From: Pirellulales bacterium
GTDB lineage: Bacteria; Planctomycetota; Planctomycetia; Pirellulales; JAEUIK01
DNA length: 64,000 bases
Direction: 5' to 3'
NCBI GenBank assembly: GCA_019694435.1
Contig: JAIBBZ010000016.1
Location: 59,834 to 123,833, forward strand
Shown here: one piece after another, positions 1 to 9,375 of the stretch
How positions within the stretch are numbered: position 1 is the stretch's first letter
Layout: each line of letters opens with the position of its first letter
Made by a program: the position numbers and the translations under genes
The notes under the pieces: model-generated
The model's input: the letters and a program-made list of their open reading frames with translations, nothing else
The model's database searches: none
What the model was told of the DNA's origin: nothing

Positions 1-213
1 CATGGTGAGCGGATGCCAGTTGCCCTGAACCTCCGAAGTCCAAGCCCACCGGAACGTGTCCCAGTTGAGCCCCTGGAGCACGACCGGGTTGGCGAAGACA
101 TAGACGTCGTCGTCGTAATAGATGAAGGGGTGCGCGAGGATCGGCGCAAAGACGGCCAACGTCACGGCGACCAGCAGGCAGGCCAGCAGAAGCTCGAGCG
201 CGCGGCGGGACAT
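1..213 (-). CDS. TMTC-like multi-pass membrane protein, N-terminal fragment cut by window edge
   Basis: An open frame on the minus strand begins with ATG at 213-211 and runs off the left edge, giving 71 residues. It reads as a hydrophobic first helix (about residues 6-27) followed by a loop with an acidic YYDDDVYVF motif and a WHPLT motif. The same arrangement (WDD/FDD acidic turn, then NWHPLTV) occurs in the gene immediately upstream at 231-2324, so this is a close relative of it. The family resembles TMTC/PMT-type polytopic membrane proteins, which in eukaryotes transfer mannose from dolichol carriers and carry C-terminal TPRs; a bacterial function is inferred only. AGGAAG lies about 12 bases before the ATG. 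Only 17 bases separate it from the stop of the upstream gene, so the two are probably co-transcribed. Confidence 0.75.
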   Translation of the reverse strand, partial: MSRRALELLLACLLVAVTLAVFAPILAHPFIYYDDDVYVFANPVVLQGLNWDTFRWAWTSEVQGNWHPLTM

Positions 214-230
214 GCGTCGTGAGGGCTTCC

Positions 231-2324
231 TCAAAAACGTCCGCGGGCCGGATCGTGGCGATACGACTTCAGGTCGAGATACAGCTCACGGCGCTCGCGC
301 ATCCGCTCGGTCAGCAGGCGAACGTCGGGGCGGATGTCGAACGCCGGATCGAGCCATTCGCGGTCGTAATAGGTATGCGACTTCTTGTCGAGTTCGCCCA
401 GGGCGATGCCGTTGTACTCGATTGCCTTTTCGACCTTTTCAACCGCCTCGGAGTACTTGTGGATGCCCGACAGCGCCGCGGCCAGGGCATCGAGCGAACG
501 TACTTCGTGCTGAAACGTCAGGCTGCAAGCCTGGCGAGCGATTTCGACCGCCTGGCGCGGGTCATAGATCTGGATGTCCTGCGTGGTGCCGAGCAGCCAG
601 GCCAGCTCGGTGAGCATGAGGGCGTCCTTGGGGTATTTGCGCACGCGCTCGACGAGCACGTCCTTGGCCGCGGCGGTGTCGCCCGCCCAGCACATGGCCT
701 GCACCAGGTAAGGGAATGCGTCGGGCCAATCTTCGCCGCGCTGCCGACGCTTGTCGATCGCCGTGCGGAAGGCCTTGACGGCCGCCTGGGGGCGGCTGCG
801 TTTCAGTTCGATCAGGCCGAGCTTGAAATAGTCTTCCGGGTGGATCGACTGCTTGATGCCCTTGCGCATCGAAGTCTCGGCCTCGTCGTAGCGGCCCAGG
901 CAGTACAACGCCCACCCCCGGTTGCACGCCGAGGGCCAGTCGCCCGGCTCGTAGCTCAGCGCCAGCTCGAAATGCTCGATGGCCTCCTCATGATTGCCCT
1001 CGCGGGCCAAGGCGTTGCCCACGCCGCGGTGCGCGAGAAAGTTGCGCGGGACCACCTCCGCGGCGTGCTGGAACAGTGTCTTGGTGTTGCGCCAGTAACC
1101 GACCTGGACCCACGTGACGGCCGCCAGCGCAGCCAGCCAGATGATCGATGCCGCGACTAACAGGCGCTGTCGGGCTCGGTTCGATTGGGCCCACCAGAGT
1201 ACGGTCCAGACGGTCATGATCGTGATGCCGATCATCGGAATATAGGTGTATCGGTCGGCGCGAGACTGACCGCCGACCTGGACGATGCCCACGGCCGGCA
1301 CCAAGGTGCCCAGGTACCAGAGCCAGCCGGAAAGGAGCCACGGGAGGTTCTTGCGCAACGTCCAGGCGACGAGAGTGACGACCACCAACGCCAGGATGGC
1401 GCGGCCGATCATGAACCAGGTCATCCGGTACGACAGATGGGGATAAAACACGGCCATGTTCGTCGGCCAGACGAATTGCACGACATATTCGCCGTAGGCC
1501 ACGATCGCGTTGAACACCCGCGTCATCGGCGGGACCGCCTTGAGCGATTGCACGGCCCCCTGCGACTGCACGACGAACGTAATCCCGCTGCTGACCGCGA
1601 TCAGCGCGAACCAGGGAAGCTTTTCGACCACGAGTGCGCCGAACTGCCGCAGGTTTTCCCGAAGGGACTTGTCGGCCGCGCCGAATCGGGCCAGCGGCCA
1701 ATAGTCCAGCACCAGCATCAATGCCGGCGCCGTGACGATCATCGGCTTGCTCATCAATCCGAGCGCGAGCAGCACGGTGATCGTCAGGTAGCCGCCGCGC
1801 GAGGGAGCGCGGACATACACGGCATAGGCCCAGAGCGACGCCAGCCAGAAGCAGCCGCAGAGCACGTCTTTGCGCTCGGAGAGCCAGGCCACGCTCTCGA
1901 CGCGCAAGGGATGCAGGGCAAACAGGGCAGCAACCAGGGCCGAGGGCCAGAATCTCCCCGTCATGGCCGCCAGCGCCAATAACAGCAGCACCGCGTTGGC
2001 GGCGTGCAAAGCGATGTTGGTCAGATGATGGCCACCCACCCAACGTTGACCGTAGATTTGCGAATCGATCATGTGGGTAATCACCGTCAACGGGTGCCAG
2101 TTGGCGCCCACCGACGCGGTCCACACCCAGACCAGGTTCTCGGGCCGTAAACCCGTATTGATGTGCGGGTTGTTGGCTACGTATTCGAAATCGTCAAAGT
2201 TGACGAAGTCGTAGCGAAGCGTCCGCGAATAGAGCAACAGGCAGGCCGCCGCGAGAGCGATGCAGACGGCGGCGCGTATCCCGGCGCGGGGGGGCGGCGC
2301 ACTAACGGCAGGATCGGTCGTCAT
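231..2324 (-). CDS. TMTC-like polytopic membrane protein with C-terminal TPR repeats
   Basis: 697 residues from the ATG at 2324. A more upstream start at 2417 is open, but its extra 31 residues do not look like a protein. The N-terminal two-thirds has about ten membrane helices. The first periplasmic loop has FDDFEYVANNP and NWHPLTV, then HPLRVESVAWLSERKDVL, the loop pattern of the TMTC/glycosyltransferase-C superfamily. From about residue 430 the protein turns soluble and contains TPR units (for example NFLAHRGVGNALAREGNHEEAIEHFE, here broken by helix turns; SACNRGWALYCLGRYDEAE). The likely role is lipid-linked sugar transfer to exported protein, by analogy with TMTC O-mannosyltransferases; this is inference. 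It is followed in the same direction by a paralogue (1-213). PEP-CTERM proteins, which are exported and Ser/Thr-rich, start divergently next door. Confidence 0.8.
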   Translation of the reverse strand: MTTDPAVSAPPPRAGIRAAVCIALAAACLLLYSRTLRYDFVNFDDFEYVANNPHINTGLRPENLVWVWTASVGANWHPLTVITHMIDSQIYGQRWVGGHHLTNIALHAANAVLLLLALAAMTGRFWPSALVAALFALHPLRVESVAWLSERKDVLCGCFWLASLWAYAVYVRAPSRGGYLTITVLLALGLMSKPMIVTAPALMLVLDYWPLARFGAADKSLRENLRQFGALVVEKLPWFALIAVSSGITFVVQSQGAVQSLKAVPPMTRVFNAIVAYGEYVVQFVWPTNMAVFYPHLSYRMTWFMIGRAILALVVVTLVAWTLRKNLPWLLSGWLWYLGTLVPAVGIVQVGGQSRADRYTYIPMIGITIMTVWTVLWWAQSNRARQRLLVAASIIWLAALAAVTWVQVGYWRNTKTLFQHAAEVVPRNFLAHRGVGNALAREGNHEEAIEHFELALSYEPGDWPSACNRGWALYCLGRYDEAETSMRKGIKQSIHPEDYFKLGLIELKRSRPQAAVKAFRTAIDKRRQRGEDWPDAFPYLVQAMCWAGDTAAAKDVLVERVRKYPKDALMLTELAWLLGTTQDIQIYDPRQAVEIARQACSLTFQHEVRSLDALAAALSGIHKYSEAVEKVEKAIEYNGIALGELDKKSHTYYDREWLDPAFDIRPDVRLLTERMRERRELYLDLKSYRHDPARGRF

Positions 2325-2590
2325 AGGGTGCGGGATCGGCGAGGACCGAGCGGTCCGAGACGGGTGTAGAGCACTCTTGGGGCAACGGTGTGCATCGTAG
2401 CCCGATTCGAAACGCAATCACAAATCGGTAGGGGGCCCGTTTGATCAACCCCCTGGAGGACACGGCGGAGTTGGCCGGTGGTCGGTTCTTCGTAACTCAT
2501 GTTTTGACAAGCACTTACGTCTTTTCAAGTACTGTCACAAGCCGTTGATCCGAAAAACTCATCAAAAACCGAAAATCGCCAACTTTTTGT

Positions 2591-2619
2591 TTGACACGCA
2601 TCACCGCGCCTCGTAATCT
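2591..2619 (+). promoter_or_regulatory. sigma70-type promoter of the first PEP-CTERM gene
   Basis: TTGACA at 2591-2596 is followed by a 17-base spacer and TAATCT at 2614-2619. It stands at the end of an AT-rich stretch (2500-2590) that is unlike the surrounding GC-rich DNA. The implied leader is about 170 bases to the ATG at 2798. The paralogue at 4475 has the same arrangement, which supports the call. TTTTGACAAGC occurs upstream of both genes (2502-2512 and 4273-4283). Confidence 0.6.
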
Positions 2620-2797
2620 ATGGACCATACGCCCGAAAGCGGGCGCAATGCGCGTGTTGCATTGGCTCAGGCCTCTAGTAGGCAACGGGCCATTGAATGC
2701 GTGGGCTCACAACGACGACGGGCGGCGGAGCTCGAGCTGGTTCGGCCGCACAAAAACTGAAGACGACGGATTCTCAGGACCAATCGGAGAGACGCTA

Positions 2798-3664
2798 ATG
2801 AAGAAGACCATCTCGTGTGTTGCCTTAGCCGCCTTGGCGGGACTTTGCGCATCCAGTGCCCATGCGGCACCCGTATCCGTGTCGCTGACTCTTCAGCCTA
2901 GCTCGATCTTGAGCTTGACGGTGAATGCCCTCGGTGGCATCACTGCCTCGACCACGACCGTTCTGTCGGGGAACCAGAATGTGACGATTGACAACGGCGA
3001 TATGCGCGTTGCCGTCGGCAACATCACCGTGCCTGACCTGGCGGACACCATTTCGCTGGACGGCGGCCTGATCAACATCTCCGATGCGAGCCTGAACCTG
3101 AATTTGGGTCCGCTCGGTACCGTGCTCGCCGGTTTCCAGAATGCGAAGCTCACCGGTTTGACCAGCACGGGCAACCTGCCGCTGAACTATATCGGCGGCT
3201 TTGCCACGTACAATTTCGACCCGGGCGATCCGTTCGGTGGCAACGTCACCTCGACGTCGATCAACAACGGTGTGCTGACCTACAGCGGTAGCGGCGCCGT
3301 CGCCCTGCTGCTGGGCTCGGGCACGCTCGATTTCGCGACCGATCCTGTTGGCTTCGATCTGCCGGAGCTCGGCGACGTCGCCACGCTGAATCAGTCAGAG
3401 ACGTTCTTGGGCGCGAGCACGATGGGGTCGATGATCTGCTCGACCTACAACGTGGATGTGCTCCTTTCGGCTCCGCTCTCGGTCAGCCAGAACATTTTGA
3501 CCGACCCGATCGACGTCCTCGCGATCCTGCAAGGGCAGATCGTCGCGAGTGGCTCGTATCTCTACACGGTCTGCGTACCGATTCCCGAGCCGTCGAGCAT
3601 CGTGCTCCTGGGCATCGCGAGCATCGGCATGCTTCCGCTGGTTCGTCGTCTGCGGAAGAAGTAA
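2798..3664 (+). CDS. PEP-CTERM sorting-domain surface protein (copy A)
   Basis: 288 residues from the ATG at 2798. A GGAGA ribosome site sits about 7 bases before it, and a lysine-rich Sec signal (MKKTISCVALAALAGL, cut near AHA-A) follows at once; the longer open frame from 2591 is a leader. The mature part is rich in Thr, Ser, Gly and Asn and is built of short beta-like repeats (LGGITA, SLNLNLGPLG, GSGTLDF). It ends with IPEPSSIVLLGIASIGM and an RRLRKK tail, the PEP-CTERM signal recognised by exosortase: PEP motif, transmembrane helix, basic tail. Such proteins are cleaved and released or anchored at the envelope. The gene is monocistronic, with its own promoter and terminator, and has a tandem paralogue at 4475-5260. 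The biological role of the mature domain is unknown. Confidence 0.9.
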   Translation: MKKTISCVALAALAGLCASSAHAAPVSVSLTLQPSSILSLTVNALGGITASTTTVLSGNQNVTIDNGDMRVAVGNITVPDLADTISLDGGLINISDASLNLNLGPLGTVLAGFQNAKLTGLTSTGNLPLNYIGGFATYNFDPGDPFGGNVTSTSINNGVLTYSGSGAVALLLGSGTLDFATDPVGFDLPELGDVATLNQSETFLGASTMGSMICSTYNVDVLLSAPLSVSQNILTDPIDVLAILQGQIVASGSYLYTVCVPIPEPSSIVLLGIASIGMLPLVRRLRKK

Positions 3665-3710
3665 CGCGGCCCTGAGCCCCGAGGAGTTGGGGTTCGACTG
3701 ATTGGTCCTC

Positions 3711-3753
3711 AAAGCCGAGGCCGACACGAAAGCGTGCGGCCTCGGCTTTTTTT
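3711..3753 (+). terminator. rho-independent terminator of PEP-CTERM copy A
   Basis: A 13-base perfect stem, AAAGCCGAGGCCG at 3711-3723 pairing with CGGCCTCGGCTTT at 3737-3749, encloses a 13-base loop and runs into a T-tract. It lies 47 bases after the stop codon. Confidence 0.93.
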
Positions 3754-4274
3754 GATTTCCCGCAAGAATTCTTCGCTGGGACCTGGGCCGGCGACAGAAC
3801 CGTGTGATGGCTGCTTGCCCGGACGGCGCCGCTTGCAATTCCGGGTCGTCGGTCTTCCGCCCTTTTCTCTGGCGATGGCGCAGTTGACGACCTGTGCGAT
3901 CTGCAGATTGCCGGTGCCGTGGGGGCTGGCTCCTGAATGCGCATGCGCGGTGACGGCTCCGACTTTATTGGCAAAAATATCAAGAAAAGGGTTGCCGCCG
4001 TGCTCCCGCGGTTTTTGGCTTGGTTGCGAAAGAAGTCGCCGCGGATTGCCCGCAAGAGCCAGATGGCCGCCCGTCGGCGCGCATTCTGGGAGCAGGCCTT
4101 CTAATCGGCTAGCGCGCGCGACTTTGAACGCCCCTCACTAGAAGTAGTTTTGGTCGAATTGTCTTAAGTTGTTTTTCGGCAATGGTTTGTGAAATTAATC
4201 CTGTCGCCTTTTCTAGTTGACAGCCTGCTCAAGGCGAGAAATCCGACAAAATTTGGAAATCCGGATTTTTTCTT
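3754..4274. other. intergenic region between tandem PEP-CTERM genes
   Basis: No coding sequence is supported. The open frames here are Arg/Pro-rich shadows without ribosome sites. From about 4140 onward the DNA becomes AT-rich and leads into the promoter of the next gene. Confidence 0.6.
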
Positions 4275-4303
4275 TTGACAAGCGATTTGGGCCCGTATAT
4301 CTT
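4275..4303 (+). promoter_or_regulatory. sigma70-type promoter of the second PEP-CTERM gene
   Basis: TTGACA at 4275-4280, a 17-base spacer and TATCTT at 4298-4303, preceded by a T-rich run (4265-4276) that could act as an UP element. The leader is about 165 bases, the same layout as the paralogue's promoter at 2591. Confidence 0.62.
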
Positions 4304-4474
4304 GTGCCCTATCTGCCCGACGGGGCGGATCGCGTCTTCGGGCTAAGCGCGGCTTGTGGGGGAGTCGCTGATCGCATTCGTGCTCGCGACTCTAAGGCCA
4401 GTAGCGATAGTGACGCCGCACCGGTGGCGTCGGATAAAACACAGCGTCTGTTTCCTAGTTTTGGAGTGCTGCCA

Positions 4475-5260
4475 ATGAAGAAGTTCGCCATTCTGTCTGT
4501 CGCTCTAGCGGTGTTGGGTTTTGCGACGACGAAGTCGTTTGCTGCTCCCACCCCGGTCAACCTGACCCTGACGGGCTCGAACATTCTGTTGACGATCGAC
4601 GCCCTCGGCGCGATCACCGCGACGGTCGGTTTCAATCCGACCGGCTCGCAGAACATCACGCTCGACGACTGCGACCCGATCGCCACGTCGATGACCTTCG
4701 ATGGCGGTCTGTTCAACCTCTCCGACCAGACGTTGCTGCTGAACCTCGGCGCTCTCGGCGTGATCCGCACCGGTTTCATCGGTGTGAAGATCGGCGGCTT
4801 GAGCAGCACGGGCAGCATTCCGCTCAACTATCTGGGCGGCACGTGGAACTACTCGTTTGATCCGGGCGACCCCAACGGTGGCAACGTCACCAGCGCCGCG
4901 ATCAACCAAGGTATTTTGACCTACGCCGGCTCGGGTGCGATCGCCCTGCTGCTTGGCTCGGGTACGCTTGACTTCAACACCGATCCGGTCGTCGCCGACC
5001 TGCCCTCGCTGGGCCAGATTGGTTCGTTGCAGCAGACGTTCCTGGGCGCCAGCGGTGGTTCGACCACCTACGGCGTGCTGTTGTCGGCTCCGTTGTCGGT
5101 GTTCACCGCGATTGACACGGATCTCGGCATCAACGCGACCCTCCAGGGTCTCGTCCAAGCGACCGGCACTTACATCTGCGTACCGGAACCCTCGACGGTC
5201 GTCCTCTTGGGCGTCGCCTTGGCTGCTCTGGTCCCGATGTATCGTCGGATCAAGAAGTAG
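4475..5260 (+). CDS. PEP-CTERM sorting-domain surface protein (copy B)
   Basis: 261 residues. The ATG at 4475 follows GGAG by 8 bases and begins a Sec signal (MKKFAILSVALAVLGF, cut near SFA-A). The body aligns with copy A through most of its length (FDPGD, GGNVTS, GSGAIALLLGSGTLDF, TFLGAS shared or nearly so), but a roughly 15-residue stretch near residue 60 is shorter. The C-terminus carries CVPEPSTVVLLGVALA and a YRRIKK tail, the exosortase sorting signal. The two genes are evidently a tandem duplication that kept separate promoters and terminators, so they can be expressed independently. The mature domain is unrecognised, Thr/Ser-rich and probably beta-structured. Confidence 0.9.
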   Translation: MKKFAILSVALAVLGFATTKSFAAPTPVNLTLTGSNILLTIDALGAITATVGFNPTGSQNITLDDCDPIATSMTFDGGLFNLSDQTLLLNLGALGVIRTGFIGVKIGGLSSTGSIPLNYLGGTWNYSFDPGDPNGGNVTSAAINQGILTYAGSGAIALLLGSGTLDFNTDPVVADLPSLGQIGSLQQTFLGASGGSTTYGVLLSAPLSVFTAIDTDLGINATLQGLVQATGTYICVPEPSTVVLLGVALAALVPMYRRIKK

Positions 5261-5293
5261 TTGATCGACTGACGTAAGTCAGACGCAAAACCT

Positions 5294-5332
5294 AAAGGGT
5301 CGGCGCCTCTTCCGGGGCGCCGGCCCTTTTTT
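5294..5332 (+). terminator. rho-independent terminator of PEP-CTERM copy B
   Basis: AAAGGGTCGGCGCC pairs with GGCGCCGGCCCTTT around a short loop and ends in a run of T. It lies 33 bases after the stop of the second PEP-CTERM gene. Confidence 0.92.
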
Positions 5333-5372
5333 CGTATTCTGGTCCATGTCTCAATAGGCTATCCAGGGTAAT

Positions 5373-7397
5373 GTGCTGCGCAATATGCCTCGCCCCGTCC
5401 CGTTGATCGCTTGGTTGGCAATCGTCGGACTCGCCGCCGCGGTTGTGTTTGGCCAGGTGCTCTCGTTCGAGTTCGTCTCGTGGGACGATCCCGTCAACGT
5501 GACGAACAATCCGAATTTCCTGCCGTTGACGGCGCGCAGCTTGGCGAGCTTGCTGGTCAAGGACTATGCCGGGTTGTATATCCCGGTGACGTATGGCACC
5601 TGGGGGCTGCTCGTCTGGCTCGGGCAGCTCACCATGCCACCGAGCCGACCACCGTTTGATCCGCTGCTGTTTCACGGGGCCAATCTGCTTGGCCACATCG
5701 CGTGTGGATCGCTGCTGTTCATATTGGCTCGGCGGCTGACGGGTTCGCCTTCTGCGGCGCTGCTCGCGGCGCTGCTGTTTGTCTTGCATCCGTTGCAGGT
5801 GGAGTCGGTGTGCTGGGTAACTGAGCTGAAAGGGGTGCTGGCAACGGGCTTCTCGCTCGCGGCGCTATGCCTGATTACGCAAGCCCCGCCAGTCGCATTG
5901 CCCCGGTCTCGGGCAGGCGACGCGCGCTCGCACGCAGGCGAGATCTCGGCGCAGCCCGGTGAGGGCTCAAGGTCGCCGGCCGATGGGCAGGCGACTTGGC
6001 GGCGCAGTTTCATCGGGCCCTACGGCGCGGCCTACTTGTGCTTTGTCCTGGCCTTGTTGTCGAAACCATCGGCGGTGACCTTGCCCCTTGCCGTGGTGGC
6101 GGTCGACGCCTTGGCCTTGCGCCGCCCTTGGCGCGACACGTTTTATGCGACTTTGCCCTGGTTTCTCTTGTCCTTGGCCTGGGTGATGCTCACGCGGGGT
6201 GTGCAGCCCACCGGCGAGGATTACGTACCCGACGTGGCGGTGCCCGATCGCCTGGTGGTGGCCGGTGACGCGCTGGCGTTTTACCTGCGCAAGCTCGCCT
6301 GGCCGCTGCCCGTGGCGATTGATTATGGCCGTACTCCCGCGACCGTACTGGCGCAGGCTGGGGTCGCCTTCGTGGGTGCCGGGGCGGTCGCCCTGGTCGC
6401 GGCCTTTGCCGTGCTGGTGCGAAGCGGCGTTGCGCGGGCTGGATTGTTGATCTTTCTCGGCAGCTTGTTGCCGGTGCTGGGGCTGGTGCCGTTTCAGTTT
6501 CAACGGGTCTCGACCGTCGCGGATCGCTACGCTTATTTTCCGCTGCTGGGCTTGGCCCTGGTCGTGGCGGCGTTTGCCGCGCGGTTTCGCCAAGCGGCTT
6601 GGATGGTGATCGCTCCGTTGGTCCTGCTCTCGGGCTATGCGAGCTGGCACGCGGCGGCACATTGGCGCAACAGCGAGGCGCTGTACCTACACGCCGTCGC
6701 GGTGAATCCGCGAAGTGCCGTGGCGCTGACCAACCTGGGCGCGGTCTATTTCCAGGCCGGCAAGATGGCCGAATCCGAGCGTTGGCTCCGCGCCGCTTTG
6801 CGCGTCGATCCGCTCAATCCGGCCGCGAACGCCGACCTGGCCGAGATCTTGCACGGCCGGCAGGAGCATGCCGAGGCCCTTGCGCTGTTCGAGGCCGCGC
6901 TGCGCACCAACGACCGCTTGCAATGGGCGCACGCTGGGGCGGGCCTGGCATTGCACTACCTGGGCCGGACGGAAGAGGCGGCCGCCCATTATCGCCGCGC
7001 ACTCGACAAGGCGGCCGACGGTTCGACCTCGCTGTGGCAAGCCAATCGGATTGCCGTCGTCAATCGCCTGGCCCGGATCCTGGCGACGGATGAGCAGGAC
7101 GAATTGCGAAACGGCCGAGAAGCGGTCCGCTTGGCCCGCGATGCAGCCAATTTGTCGCGGTGGCAAGTGGCCGCGATTCTCGACACCCTGGCGGCGGCCT
7201 ATGCCGAGGCGGGTCAACTGGACAAGGCCGTGGCCATGGCGCAGCGCGCCGTGCAGCGGGCCCACGCCGCTCAGAATGCGGCCCTGCTCGAGCGCCTACT
7301 GGCGCATCTGCAGCGGTTCGAGGCCGGCCAACCGCTGCGCGAGAGCCCGCAGGAGCAGTTGAATGGCCCCGCGGCTCAAGCGGCCGGATCGCCGTGA
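5373..7397 (+). CDS. TMTC-like polytopic membrane protein with C-terminal TPR repeats
   Basis: 674 residues from the GTG at 5373, which has AGGG 5 bases upstream; an ATG at 5385 is the alternative. The first helix is followed by FVSWDDPVNVTNNPNF and IPVTYGTW, and then by HPLQVESVCWVTELKGVL, matching the loop motifs of the protein at 231-2324. About ten membrane helices run to residue ~440, and TPR units follow (VALTNLGAVYFQAGKMAESE, WAHAGAGLALHYLGRTEEAA). Residues ~175-205 form a charged, low-complexity insert in a loop (RSRAGDARSHAGE) that the relative lacks. A TMTC/PMT-like sugar transfer role is inferred. It follows the PEP-CTERM pair directly, so copies of this family flank the pair on both sides. 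Confidence 0.8.
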   Translation: MLRNMPRPVPLIAWLAIVGLAAAVVFGQVLSFEFVSWDDPVNVTNNPNFLPLTARSLASLLVKDYAGLYIPVTYGTWGLLVWLGQLTMPPSRPPFDPLLFHGANLLGHIACGSLLFILARRLTGSPSAALLAALLFVLHPLQVESVCWVTELKGVLATGFSLAALCLITQAPPVALPRSRAGDARSHAGEISAQPGEGSRSPADGQATWRRSFIGPYGAAYLCFVLALLSKPSAVTLPLAVVAVDALALRRPWRDTFYATLPWFLLSLAWVMLTRGVQPTGEDYVPDVAVPDRLVVAGDALAFYLRKLAWPLPVAIDYGRTPATVLAQAGVAFVGAGAVALVAAFAVLVRSGVARAGLLIFLGSLLPVLGLVPFQFQRVSTVADRYAYFPLLGLALVVAAFAARFRQAAWMVIAPLVLLSGYASWHAAAHWRNSEALYLHAVAVNPRSAVALTNLGAVYFQAGKMAESERWLRAALRVDPLNPAANADLAEILHGRQEHAEALALFEAALRTNDRLQWAHAGAGLALHYLGRTEEAAAHYRRALDKAADGSTSLWQANRIAVVNRLARILATDEQDELRNGREAVRLARDAANLSRWQVAAILDTLAAAYAEAGQLDKAVAMAQRAVQRAHAAQNAALLERLLAHLQRFEAGQPLRESPQEQLNGPAAQAAGSP

Positions 7398-7477
7398 ACC
7401 CGGCGCCCTTGTCGCGCATCGGACAAGGGGTCAGAATCGCCCTTTCGCCATGCATTTCGCCTGAGGTAGCCGTTGCC

Positions 7478-8692
<1,215 letters not shown>

Positions 8693-8793
8693 GGTTTCCC
8701 GCGCCGCGGCGCAGGCGGGGGAACCTTTCACGCGATGATCGCCAACGCGTGGGGGGCCGTGCCGCTACCGGTGCAGGCAGCGCGACTTGGGCG

Positions 8794-9375
8794 TTAGAAA
8801 GTGCCGGCGGCGGAAGCGTCGAGCGGACTGGCCGGGGCATCCACGGGCAAGCCGATTGCCGGCGCCCTGTCCCGTGCAGGGACTGCTGCCGACATGGCTC
8901 GCGGGGCGATGGCCTTGGGCTCGGGCAACGCGTCGCGCGAGACGGCCGGGTCGCGCGCAAAGAGCAATTTGCGCAGCGATTCCAGGTCGGCGGCCCGCGA
9001 CTGCAGCTCGCTGGACAGCCGGCCGGGGTCGAACCGCTCTGGCTCGAGAAAGATCCGGGCTGGGTCGGTCAGATTGTGGCCCGCCGCCAAATGCTTGAGC
9101 AGATTGCGCTGGCTACCGGTCAGTTGATGCGCCTTGCACAGCTCGCGAAACAGCGCCTTGGGGCTGTTCAGACTTTCCCGACGTTCCTGCATGCGCACCA
9201 GCGCGAACAGCGCCACAACAAACAGTGGCACGATCAGGGCCACGACCCCGAGCAAGAACAGATCATCGCCGGTGCCTTCGGTCGTCCGACGCCGCAGCTC
9301 GGCTCCCATCTGTTGGAACTTGTCGAAGTTCCCGCCCGCGGCCAAGATCGCCGACCCGCGCAGCAACTCAATCAT
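8794..9375 (-). CDS. single-pass membrane protein of unknown function
   Basis: 193 residues. A short amphipathic N-terminus is followed by one strong membrane helix (about residues 40-62, LFLLGVVALIVPLFVVALFA), then a soluble segment containing RRESLNSPKALFRELCKAHQL and a helix-rich region. The C-terminal ~40 residues are Ala/Pro-rich. I do not recognise a named family; the helix plus a LFRELCKAH-type segment recalls small planctomycete membrane proteins found next to HEAT-repeat genes. The ATG overlaps the end of the upstream HEAT-repeat gene by 8 bases, so the two are translationally coupled and probably work together. Confidence 0.7.
   Translation of the reverse strand: MIELLRGSAILAAGGNFDKFQQMGAELRRRTTEGTGDDLFLLGVVALIVPLFVVALFALVRMQERRESLNSPKALFRELCKAHQLTGSQRNLLKHLAAGHNLTDPARIFLEPERFDPGRLSSELQSRAADLESLRKLLFARDPAVSRDALPEPKAIAPRAMSAAVPARDRAPAIGLPVDAPASPLDASAAGTF

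Noticed and set aside
3483..4141. Open frames on both strands in the gap between the PEP-CTERM genes
   Set aside because: They are Arg/Pro-rich, overlap the terminator, lack ribosome sites and resemble GC-rich shadows.
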